From: an uncultured Acidimicrobiales bacterium
GTDB taxonomy: Bacteria; Actinomycetota; Acidimicrobiia; Acidimicrobiales; SZUA-35
Assembly: GCA_938029215.1 (NCBI GenBank)
Contig: CALHFG010000046.1
Span: 1-64,000, forward strand
DNA length: 64,000 nt
Reading direction: 5' to 3'
Below are positions 8,183 to 15,211 of the stretch, one piece after another. Within the stretch, counting starts at the first letter, position 1. Every line of letters begins with the position of its first letter. The translations under genes were made by a program, and so were the position numbers. Below the pieces are notes generated by a model that saw nothing but the letters and a program-made list of their open reading frames with translations, was not told the origin of the DNA and did not search any database.

Positions 8183-9148
8183 GTGATGACCGAACGCCGT
8201 GCTCTTCCCCCGGACACCCTGGAGGGGTTCGATCCCGGTCGTCGAAGGTTTCTTCGGCACCTCGCTGCAGGCGCAGGGCTCGCGGTGGCTGGTGTGACAT
8301 TCGTGTCGTGCTCAGAAGGAGAACCCGAAGCTGCACCGAACCTGGTGCCGCTGTTCTTCCCGTCGTTCGTGCTGGCCGCTGGCCAGGAGCAGCGTGTGCC
8401 ATTCGGTCTTATCGATCAAGGAATTCCACTGAATGAATCGACCACCGAGTTCTCGGTGAAGATCTTTCGCGGTGACGATGTGATCTTCGACGAACCGGTC
8501 GATGCCCGAATCGTTGCCCATGATCACCCGGGCGGAGACGCCGACCAAGAGCATGAGCACGCCGACTTGCTGCGTTACTTCGCAGTCCGGACCACGTTGG
8601 ACAGTCCTGGCATCTACGACCTCGAACTCAGTTTCGATGGCCGCGCCGCAACGCTGCCGTTTCAGGTCTTCGACCCTGCCGATGTCATCGTGCCACTCAT
8701 CGGCGAGAAGCTTCCGTCGCTGCGATTCCCCACGTTCGGCGACGAGATGTCGATGAACCCGATCTGCACCCAGTTTGGCGGGCCTTGCCCTCTGCATGAC
8801 AAGACGATTGAGGAGGCGTTGTCGACCGGCAAGCCGCTGGCGTTGCTCATTGCCACTCCCGCATTCTGCGCAACTGCGTACTGCGGCCCGGTCCTCGACG
8901 TTCTACTCGAGCAGCGCCCAAGCTTTCCCGACGTCGAGTTCCTCCACGCCGAAGTTTTCCTCGACCCCGGCGGTGTTCAGGGCGAACTGACCGACCCCGA
9001 TGTGCCGAAATCGCCAACGGTCGAAGACCTCGCTCTACCGTTCGAACCCACGCTCTTTTTGCTAGCGCCGGATCGCACCATCATCGACCGGATCGACAAC
9101 GTCTACGACAACACCGAGCTACGCGAAGCCCTCCAAAACCTGAGCTAG
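8183..9148 (+). CDS. Tat-exported lipoprotein with thioredoxin-like C-terminal domain
   Basis: The 321-residue product starts with a twin-arginine signal (GRRRFL around residue 20), a hydrophobic stretch, and a lipobox ending at Cys43 (FVSC). Export in folded form and lipid anchoring are therefore predicted. The C-terminal half (about 190-320) looks like a thioredoxin/peroxiredoxin fold: FCATAYCGPV contains two cysteines four residues apart rather than the usual CxxC. The middle part is beta-rich, perhaps Ig-like. A redox or metal-handling role outside the membrane is inference. It is divergent from the molybdo-iron-sulfur gene with about 20 nt between starts. Confidence 0.75.
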   Translation: MMTERRALPPDTLEGFDPGRRRFLRHLAAGAGLAVAGVTFVSCSEGEPEAAPNLVPLFFPSFVLAAGQEQRVPFGLIDQGIPLNESTTEFSVKIFRGDDVIFDEPVDARIVAHDHPGGDADQEHEHADLLRYFAVRTTLDSPGIYDLELSFDGRAATLPFQVFDPADVIVPLIGEKLPSLRFPTFGDEMSMNPICTQFGGPCPLHDKTIEEALSTGKPLALLIATPAFCATAYCGPVLDVLLEQRPSFPDVEFLHAEVFLDPGGVQGELTDPDVPKSPTVEDLALPFEPTLFLLAPDRTIIDRIDNVYDNTELREALQNLS

Positions 9149-9182
9149 CCCGACTATCTAGCAATCAGCGCAGGACACGCCC

Positions 9183-9321
9183 AGGCCAGCGGAGCGGCCC
9201 GTCCGGATCAGAGAACACCGAGCCTGAGAGCCGCGAGGCCGCTAGCAGACAACGCTAAGAAAAGGCAGCCCGCAGGCTCAGCGAAGCGACCCGCCAAACT
9301 CAGCGAACACCGAGCCCAAAG
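9183..9321. repeat. Degenerate direct repeat in the intergenic region before iscA-type gene
   Basis: Two related stretches, roughly 9183-9230 and 9273-9321, share the order AGGC-CAGCG-AGCG-CCCG-CC followed by AGAACACCGAGCC or GCGAACACCGAGCC. The region 9149-9382 otherwise holds no gene I can support, apart from the 30-bp hairpin repeat at 9341. Function unknown. Confidence 0.4.
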
Positions 9322-9340
9322 AACGGTCAAGACTTATAGA

Positions 9341-9370
9341 GCGTTCGCCACGCACCGCCAAAGGCGAGCG
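9341..9370 (+). repeat. 30-bp dispersed hairpin repeat, copy 2
   Basis: Matches 28 of 30 bases of the element at 5112-5141, in the same orientation, including the whole stem (CGTTCGCC with GGCGAGCG). It sits just past the stop of the minus-strand iron-sulfur carrier gene and downstream of the Tat lipoprotein, again between convergent genes. Confidence 0.75.
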
Positions 9371-9382
9371 CAGCGCAAAAAA

Positions 9383-9709
9383 TCAGCTGAAGCTTTGGCC
9401 GCAGCCGCAGGTGCGCTGGGCATTGGGGTTATCGATGCTGAAGCCGGTCTGCTGCAGACCGTCCTTGTAGTCCAGCGTGGCGCCGGTGAGCAGGGATGCG
9501 CTGGTGGCGTCCACGACGACCCGAACGTTCTCGCCATAGGACGCAAGCTGATCGGATTCTCCGTCGGTCTCGGCGTCGAAGAACATCTCGTAGCTAAAGC
9601 CAGAGCAGCCGCCGGGGCGAACTGCGACGCGGAGCGCCAGTGCTTCGTCGTTCTCTTCCTTGAGCAGTTCTGCGACCTTCGACGTGGCGCTGTCGGTAAG
9701 AGTGATCAC
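9383..9709 (-). CDS. Iron-sulfur cluster assembly accessory protein (IscA/ErpA/HesB family)
   Basis: A-type carrier that receives and hands on Fe-S clusters. The 108-residue protein has the three invariant cysteines: one in PGGCSGFSY and two in the C-terminal CGCGQSF. The start at GTG 9709 gives the family-typical beginning VITLTDSA and lies 5 nt after a GGAGG; the longer TTG start would place that Shine-Dalgarno inside the gene. It is divergent from the Mrp-type ATPase gene, which fits a shared role in Fe-S biogenesis. It could serve the Fe-S proteins encoded nearby. Confidence 0.93.
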   Translation of the reverse strand: MITLTDSATSKVAELLKEENDEALALRVAVRPGGCSGFSYEMFFDAETDGESDQLASYGENVRVVVDATSASLLTGATLDYKDGLQQTGFSIDNPNAQRTCGCGQSFS

Positions 9710-9875
9710 ATCAACCTCCAAAAGGTGTTCGGACTGGCCAGCCTGGCAAGACCCGTGTATCGATACCCCAATTCTACCTGAAGCCCAGCCATTACCGCTA
9801 GACCAGCCGGCTGTGACTCCTTCCGCAGACGTTCAGGGCCGCCTGAGCAGGTCGCACCAGGCCCGGGTCTCTAGA

Positions 9876-11051
9876 ATGAGTTCTATGACAAGCCCCACCG
9901 TTGACGACATCTTCGAGGTGTTGGGCTCGGTGATGGACCCCGAACTGGGTTCCGACATCGTCACCCTCGGAATGGCCAAGGCTGCCGCAATCGATGCCGA
10001 CGGCGCCGTCGAGGTCACCATCGCTCTCACCACGGCAGGCTGCCCGCTTCGGGCCCATATTCAATCCGAGACCAAAGGCCGAATCAGCGATATGGACGGG
10101 GTGTCATCGGTCTCGATCCAGTGGACCGAACTGAACGACGCCGAGAAGGCCGAGACGATGTCGATTGCCCGCCTGAAGGCTGCTGAGCGTGCCGGTGAGA
10201 CGGCCATACCGGCGAGCACCAAAGTGATCGCTATCGCGTCGGGTAAGGGTGGGGTCGGCAAATCGTCGGTGACGGCGAACCTGGCCGTTGCCTTGGCCAT
10301 GAAGGGCATGAACGTCGGCGTCATCGATGCGGACATCTGGGGCTTTTCGTTGCCTCGCATGCTGGGGCTAACCGGCCGGCTTAACGCCGACGCGGCCGAG
10401 TCGGGCACGGCCAAGATAACTCCAAATACGTTGTCGGTTGGCAGCGGACGCCTCGACGTGGTTTCGATGGGGTTCTTGGTGGAGGACGAAGAGTCCGCCC
10501 TCTTGTGGCGCGGTCTCATGCTGAACCGGGCGGTGCAGCACTTTCTAGAGGACGTCGACTGGGCGTCGGATCTGGACTATGTGGTGATCGACATGCCTCC
10601 GGGTACCGGCGACGTGGCGATGGGCTTGGCCCGCATGCTCCCGAGGGCTGAGATGTTCATTGTCACTACACCGGCGAAGGGTGCCCAGAAGGTTGCGGCT
10701 CGAGCCGTGTCGATGGCCCGAAAGTCGCACGTCCGGGTGGTCGGCGTGATTGAAAACATGACGTCGTTCACCGCCCCCGACGGAAGCGAGCATGCCCTGT
10801 TCGGTTCGGGCGGCGGGGCCGATCTGGCGGACATGGCTGGGGTTCCGCTCGTCGGTCAGATCCCGATCGAGCCTGCGGTGTCGGCTGGTGGCGACGAGGG
10901 TGCTCCTGTTGCGTTGGGCGACGGGCCGGGAGCATCAGAGTTCCATGCAATGGCAACCAAGATCGTGGACGACCTTGTGCCCCCGGTGAGCATGGCCAGC
11001 TGCACGGCTCGAATGCTCGCCGCCGTCGAAGCCGCGCTCGACGAAGCCTAG
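9876..11051 (+). CDS. Mrp/NBP35-family Fe-S carrier ATPase
   Basis: P-loop ATPase implicated in Fe-S cluster carriage. The N-terminal MIP18/DUF59 domain (about residues 8-80, DPELGSDIVTLGM) is followed by a MinD-type ATPase with the deviant Walker A GKGGVGKSS, then DADIWGFSLPR and DMPPGTGD. The CxxC found after the ENM motif in ApbC proteins is missing (ENMTSFTAPDGSEH), a feature I associate with actinobacterial Mrp. The start at ATG 9876 (or 9885) removes an upstream in-frame stretch that overlaps the divergent IscA-type gene. The 3' end is 2 nt from the next, convergent, gene. Confidence 0.92.
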   Translation: MSSMTSPTVDDIFEVLGSVMDPELGSDIVTLGMAKAAAIDADGAVEVTIALTTAGCPLRAHIQSETKGRISDMDGVSSVSIQWTELNDAEKAETMSIARLKAAERAGETAIPASTKVIAIASGKGGVGKSSVTANLAVALAMKGMNVGVIDADIWGFSLPRMLGLTGRLNADAAESGTAKITPNTLSVGSGRLDVVSMGFLVEDEESALLWRGLMLNRAVQHFLEDVDWASDLDYVVIDMPPGTGDVAMGLARMLPRAEMFIVTTPAKGAQKVAARAVSMARKSHVRVVGVIENMTSFTAPDGSEHALFGSGGGADLADMAGVPLVGQIPIEPAVSAGGDEGAPVALGDGPGASEFHAMATKIVDDLVPPVSMASCTARMLAAVEAALDEA

Positions 11052-11053
11052 AA

Positions 11054-11779
11054 CTAGGCGGGTGCTCGGGTGACCGTAAGCGGTTCGCCGACGAAGTAGC
11101 TCGATGGCACCAGCGTGATGGTTCCAGACACGTCGCGGACCTCCACCGCGGTCGGGCGAACCGCCAGAACGGTGCCCACAACGTTGCCGACCGAGACCTG
11201 GTCGCCTTCGTTCACCAAACGTCGAACCGCACGACTTGCCGCAACTTCGCGAGCAACCGACTGTCCACCCATTCCGACGAGCAGTGTCATGCTGGCCGCC
11301 AGCCCAAAGAACAACGCCCCGAGGACGATGTTGATGATCGTGGTGTCGATTCCGATCTGGGTGACGGCAACGACGGTGGCCAACCCGACGATGAGTGCCC
11401 TTACGCCTGTATTCACTTGCCGCTGAACACTGCCTGAGGACCGTCCCATCATGGGACGAAGGGCGGCCTGAACGAACGAGGTCACCACGTTGGCACCGAT
11501 CACGATGATCGCGGCGGTGAGAAGACGCGGCATGAACGCGATGAGGTCCCGGGGGATCTCCTGGGCAGCCGAGGGCTGGAGAATGCCCAGTGAAATCATG
11601 AGGCCCGTGATGATGAAGCCGTACATCACCAGGCTGCTCAGGGGCTTTGCGGCATCTTGAATGGGCAGCGGACGAGAGTCGCGAGAGAGCAGCCGGTGCG
11701 TGAGGCCGCCAGCAATGCGGCCCACCACGATGCCTCCGACGATGAAGCCGGCGAACAGTATCCATTCGGTAAGAGTCAT
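11054..11779 (-). CDS. MscS-like / conserved TM-helix membrane protein
   Basis: A 241-residue integral membrane protein with helices near residues 4-25, 48-67, 80-105 and two long ones over 125-175. A soluble beta domain (about 190-235) resembles the MscS OB-like domain: VNEGDQVSVGNVVGTV, then RDVSGTITLVPSSYF. It probably forms a small mechanosensitive-type channel or a related regulator. It lies 16 nt downstream of the anti-sigma gene in the same direction and so is likely part of the ECF operon. It resembles, in domain type, the TM-helix protein at 12969-13652. Confidence 0.82.
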   Translation of the reverse strand: MTLTEWILFAGFIVGGIVVGRIAGGLTHRLLSRDSRPLPIQDAAKPLSSLVMYGFIITGLMISLGILQPSAAQEIPRDLIAFMPRLLTAAIIVIGANVVTSFVQAALRPMMGRSSGSVQRQVNTGVRALIVGLATVVAVTQIGIDTTIINIVLGALFFGLAASMTLLVGMGGQSVAREVAASRAVRRLVNEGDQVSVGNVVGTVLAVRPTAVEVRDVSGTITLVPSSYFVGEPLTVTRAPA

Positions 11780-11795
11780 AGCTGGTGTCTGTCCC

Positions 11796-12131
11796 TTAGG
11801 TCAGTGTGTCTTGAGGAGGCGGATCGACGATGAGCAAGCGGCTCGTTTCCATACCAGCACCAAACATCTCGGCCATCAAACCAACGAGCTCGCGCCCGCC
11901 TAGCTTGGCCGAGACTCGGGATTCGAGCCGGTCGGGAAGGTTCTGCGGTGCGGCCAAAACCTGGGCAAGCGCGAAGACCAGCGGCTCGCTGATCTCCACC
12001 TCCCCCATCGCTTCGATCACGGAGCTGCAACGTTCACAGTCATCGATATGGGCCTCAATTTCGGCGTCGTTTGCTTCCGCGCCGGTCAGCCATGCCCGCA
12101 AACGTTCTTTTGACGGATGTCGAAATTTCAT
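11796..12131 (-). CDS. Zinc-finger anti-sigma factor (ZAS/zf-HC2-type)
   Basis: Short cytosolic protein with the H-x3-C-x2-C signature HIDDCERC (His28, Cys32, Cys35) of zinc-binding anti-sigma factors, which hold a cognate ECF sigma inactive until a signal releases it. The ATG at 12131 overlaps the sigma stop codon by 4 nt (ATGA), pointing to translational coupling; an in-frame GTG three codons upstream is less likely. There is no membrane segment, so the input may be redox or another cytosolic signal. Confidence 0.85.
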   Translation of the reverse strand: MKFRHPSKERLRAWLTGAEANDAEIEAHIDDCERCSSVIEAMGEVEISEPLVFALAQVLAAPQNLPDRLESRVSAKLGGRELVGLMAEMFGAGMETSRLLIVDPPPQDTLT

Positions 12132-12751
12132 GGCGCCCACTCTTCAAGTGCAGAACCAAGACGCCGCCGGGCCCTCATCAGTCGCGTTTTAACCGTGGAG
12201 AGGGGAACATCAAGGATCTCGGAGATCTCGTCGTAGGTGAGACCTTCGACGTCTCGCAAGATGACGACCGATCGGGAAAGGTCATCCAATTCACCCAAAG
12301 CTCCGACGAAATCCTCCATCGCCTCGTTGGTTTCGACCTTTCGTTCTACCGACCGGTCCGACACTGAGGATTCCTCCGGCATCGTAAACGGGTCCATCAC
12401 TACCGACCGTCGGGTCCGAATGGTTGATATGGCCGTATTCCGAGCGATGCGCAAGACCCACGACTTGAGTGATGACTCTCCTCGGAAGGTGGGCAGCGCG
12501 AGCCATGCCTTGACCAACGTATCTTGAGCCACGTCTTCGGCAAGCGCCGGGTCCCGGACGACCGACAGCGCTACTCGGTAGATCGACTCGCCGTGCTCAG
12601 CCACGAGCTGGGCCAAATCATCGGGATCTGGTTCCTTGGAAGCGGCGGACTCGCGAGCCACGGTTTCGGCGACACGTTTGGCCGTCTCAATCGCCCAGAC
12701 GATCAACGGGACGCGTTGTCGCCGTCGTGGAGGGAGAATAAGCAGCGGCAT
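12128..12751 (-). CDS. ECF-family RNA polymerase sigma factor
   Basis: Region 2 is seen in SIYRVALSVVRDPALAEDVAQDT followed by the conserved WVLRIARNTAI. Region 4 is LTYDEISEILDVPLSTVKTRLMRARRRL. The frame is open to a GTG at 12808, but a 7-bp inverted repeat lies there (12781-12799), so a start at ATG 12751 or 12772 is plausible. It is coupled to the zinc-finger anti-sigma gene by an ATGA overlap, the usual sigma/anti-sigma arrangement. Targets are unknown; the flanking MscS-type genes suggest an envelope or osmotic response (inference). Confidence 0.92.
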   Translation of the reverse strand: MPLLILPPRRRQRVPLIVWAIETAKRVAETVARESAASKEPDPDDLAQLVAEHGESIYRVALSVVRDPALAEDVAQDTLVKAWLALPTFRGESSLKSWVLRIARNTAISTIRTRRSVVMDPFTMPEESSVSDRSVERKVETNEAMEDFVGALGELDDLSRSVVILRDVEGLTYDEISEILDVPLSTVKTRLMRARRRLGSALEEWAP

Positions 12752-12780
12752 CGGGGTTGACCTTAGGCGCATCGGGGGCA

Positions 12781-12799
12781 TCTCGAAAGCCCTTCGAGA
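12781..12799. promoter_or_regulatory. 7-bp perfect inverted repeat at the ECF sigma 5' end
   Basis: TCTCGAA, five bases, TTCGAGA. It lies just upstream of the likely start codon of the ECF sigma gene. It could be a protein-binding site or an RNA hairpin. No binding factor is identifiable from the sequence. Confidence 0.45.
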
Positions 12800-12968
12800 A
12801 CTGGGCACGGATCACATCAATCCGAAAACGGCAGCGGGGGAAGCCAGACCCGAGTCTGTCTTCCCCCTACGAGGCCGGATCGCCCACCGGCCCCGTGCAT
12901 CTTTAGGACGCATCGGGACCGGAGTTAGTCGCGAAACTATTTTAGATTTTGTCTATCTCTCGATAGCT

Positions 12969-13652
12969 TTAGGAGCTTTTGTCGGTCACCGAACCGGTTA
13001 CCCGGTCATACACGTTTGGCCAGAAGCGGTCACGTGCCTCCCAGATGCCACCGATGCCGAACTTGAGGATGAGGATCAAGCTGAGGCTGGCGAGAATTGC
13101 GTTGAACAGCTGGTCGACAATGTCCTCGGCGAACTCGAGCTGGTCGAGGGCGGCGAAACCACCGATGACCCAGATGGCGCCAACGGCGACCGAGGTGGCC
13201 AGATTGCCAAAGGATTGGTCGGCGACGGCGGGGGCAAGAATGTTGCGCACGGCGTTCGCCACGAGCCCGGTGACGATGAGGATGATGATGGCGACGATCG
13301 CCTTGGGGATGAAGGCGATGAGATCGTTGATCACGTCGCTGACGGGGTTCTCACCGAACGCGCTCAGCGCGATCTGGAGGACCACGAGCATCACCAGGTA
13401 GTAGATGATCATTGCGAGGAAACGACCGCTATCGGCGAAGCCGGCTCGCTCGAGCGGGGCGCCGATGCCTGCCTTGTCGATGTAGTCGTCGAAACGAATC
13501 TTGCGTAGCAAGGTAACGACTGCACGGCGGATGAACCGAGCAACGAAGTAACCGACCACGAGGATCAGGATCAGGACGATCAGATTTGGAATGAAGCCGA
13601 ACAGTCTGCTGAACGCATCCCGGATCGGCTGTTCAAATTCAACAGCAAACAT
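12969..13652 (-). CDS. Conserved TM-helix (MscS-related) membrane protein
   Basis: A 227-residue protein with about five membrane segments, near residues 20-42, 78-100, 110-135, 148-166 and 183-200. Segments such as IPNLIVLILILVVGYFVARFIRR and IPKAIVAIIILIVTGLVANAVRN match the repeated TM-helix family related to MscS. It lacks the soluble beta domain, so it may be a membrane-sensor relative rather than a complete channel. ATG start with GGGAGA five bases upstream. It lies upstream of the ECF sigma in the same direction, separated by about 217 nt that include AT-rich sequence. Confidence 0.82.
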   Translation of the reverse strand: MFAVEFEQPIRDAFSRLFGFIPNLIVLILILVVGYFVARFIRRAVVTLLRKIRFDDYIDKAGIGAPLERAGFADSGRFLAMIIYYLVMLVVLQIALSAFGENPVSDVINDLIAFIPKAIVAIIILIVTGLVANAVRNILAPAVADQSFGNLATSVAVGAIWVIGGFAALDQLEFAEDIVDQLFNAILASLSLILILKFGIGGIWEARDRFWPNVYDRVTGSVTDKSS

Positions 13653-13997
13653 GAATATCTCCCTTAATAGTTGCGACGCACTTCGCCGGCTCTGAAGGAC
13701 GCAACCTAGGCCAGCAAGTCGCGTAATTCATCCGAAGAACTGTGGACGCGCCGTGGCAACACTGAGAGCGAGATCCAAACTACGACCCGTGAAATTTGCG
13801 ACGATTCGCCACAGTTAGTGGTTTTCCCTGCACAGAGCCGTATGAAAAGCCCTCGCACCGCCCGACGAACAGCGTCCGTTCGTGGTGTGTAACTCTCAGC
13901 TCTTTCTCATGTATGAACACTAAAAGCGACAGTTACAGCGCGCAGTTAACACACCAATTTTGGTATGGAATGCGGAATATCAATGGAAATTGAAAGG
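13653..13997. other. 345-nt intergenic region with inverted repeats, no supported gene
   Basis: No convincing ORF. The right part is richer in A+T than its surroundings. TGGTGTGTAACT (13883-13894) is matched by AGTTAACACACCA (13944-13956) as an inverted repeat with one extra base. CAGTTA occurs three times (near 13813, 13931 and 13943). The left end should hold the promoter of the TM-helix gene. The right end is the 3' flank of the metallo-beta-lactamase-fold gene, so a small RNA is possible but unproven. Confidence 0.4.
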
Positions 13998-14567
13998 CTA
14001 TTTGACCGCAACCATAGGACGGGCGTCCTCGATGAACTGACCGTGTCCAGGAGCGATCGTCTTGATGCGATCTTTCTTGACACGCGCCGGAATATCGGTG
14101 GGGATTCCGTCCTCGAACAGGTCGCCGGCCAAGATCGACCGTTCTTGTTCGAGGATGTAGACGAAATCGTCGCCGGTGAGCGACAGGACGCGGATCACGA
14201 ACTCGGTAGCGTCGATCTTGTCGCCTTCGCCGATCTCCTTGTCGGCTCCCGGGAACCCGGGTGCCGCCCACAGCTCAGCTCCGGTCTTTTCTTTCAGGGC
14301 CACGGCCCCAGCTGCGTACTCGTCGGACGTTTTGGTCATTACGATCCAGCGGATTCGATCGCCGCCGCAGCCACAGATGACATCGAGGTGGTCAACGTCG
14401 CCCGGACCCGGGTCGACGATAACGATCTCGTCGATGCCCACGAGATAGGTGTTGAGTCCTGGTTCGCCGTCGGGTCCCTGGTGAGCGATCCGACGCAGCA
14501 GCGGGCTGAGGGCTCGGGCAACACCCGGAATGATTGGTGGCGGTGGTGTTGGTTCTTCGAGTGGCAT
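13998..14567 (-). CDS. Metallo-beta-lactamase-fold protein lacking the metal-binding HxHxDH motif
   Basis: The 189-residue protein follows the LACTB2-like plan: GLNTYLVG (38-44), IVDPGPGDVDHLD (50-62), AAGAVALKEKTGAELWA, AGDLFEDG and APGHG. At the metal site, where the family reads THTHxDH, this protein reads TKTSDEY (78-84), so all four ligands are replaced. The later GHT histidine is also missing (LSLTGDDF). Asp149 and His175 remain. A non-enzymatic role or altered chemistry is likely. The start at ATG 14567 has AGAGGAGAG just upstream. It is downstream of fxsA on the same strand. Confidence 0.75.
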   Translation of the reverse strand: MPLEEPTPPPPIIPGVARALSPLLRRIAHQGPDGEPGLNTYLVGIDEIVIVDPGPGDVDHLDVICGCGGDRIRWIVMTKTSDEYAAGAVALKEKTGAELWAAPGFPGADKEIGEGDKIDATEFVIRVLSLTGDDFVYILEQERSILAGDLFEDGIPTDIPARVKKDRIKTIAPGHGQFIEDARPMVAVK

Positions 14568-14608
14568 TGGACTCTCCTCTAAGCGCTTACGAGGTTCGAA
14601 AGAGGAAC

Positions 14609-15106
14609 TCACGTGAGTTCCGGGGACGATTGGTTTTTGGCGGGACGTTGATCGGGTGCGAGATCGGTATCGATGACGTCACCGCGTTGGGTAAATGGAT
14701 TGGCGCCCGCGCCGAACAGACCACCCATCGAGCCGACTGATGAGGTGAACTGACCGCTCACCCGATGGGCGAGCAGCGAGCGAATCGGCCCGATCTGGAG
14801 CAACGCTCCGACGACCGCCGTGACGAATCCGGGGAGCATGATGAGCGCTCCACCCAGAACTGCCAGAACAGAAGACCCGATGCTTTTTGGGACACCGGCA
14901 AGACCGTCGGGTGGCTGGCTGAGAGAGGTGGAAGCCAGCAGGGCGAGGCGGGTCTTGAAAATCCATGCCCCAACCACGCTGAGCAACACGAACAATGCAA
15001 TAGTACGGAGAACGCCAAGAGCGTTGCCTACGGCAACTAGCGCGACCACCTCGAGTATCGGCAGCAATAGGACTGCTACGCCTACGAGTCCTGACTTCTT
15101 CCCCAT
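14609..15106 (-). CDS. fxsA: FxsA family membrane protein
   Basis: Cytoplasmic-membrane protein of the FxsA family (E. coli FxsA overproduction relieves F exclusion of phage T7; the normal role is unknown). From the ATG at 15106 it is 165 residues. Helices lie near residues 6-24, 27-47 and 75-105. The conserved core has LPILEVVALVAVG, VVGAWIFKTR and GGALIMLPGFVTAVVGALLQI, followed by a soluble C-terminal tail. The start choice drops 29 upstream codons that would approach selA. It is divergent from selA with about 105 nt between starts. Confidence 0.88.
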   Translation of the reverse strand: MGKKSGLVGVAVLLLPILEVVALVAVGNALGVLRTIALFVLLSVVGAWIFKTRLALLASTSLSQPPDGLAGVPKSIGSSVLAVLGGALIMLPGFVTAVVGALLQIGPIRSLLAHRVSGQFTSSVGSMGGLFGAGANPFTQRGDVIDTDLAPDQRPAKNQSSPELT

Positions 15107-15211
15107 CCGTACTAAGGATACCGGAACCAGCAACTTCCGGTACAACGGGCGGGTGGGCGATCTCATCGACCCCGGCCGCCAAGGTCCAGCCAAGAGTCCT
15201 ATCCTTCACGT

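Noticed and set aside
8183-9148. Possible selenoprotein because of the thioredoxin-like Cys motif near selAB
   Set aside because: Both positions are encoded as Cys and there is no in-frame UGA.
9149-9382. CRISPR-like or IS remnant in the repeat-containing gap
   Set aside because: Only two irregular repeat units, no spacer regularity, no transposase fragments.
13796-13993. 65-codon plus-strand ORF in the large gap
   Set aside because: No Shine-Dalgarno, no hydrophobic or domain pattern, and low-GC noncoding-like sequence.
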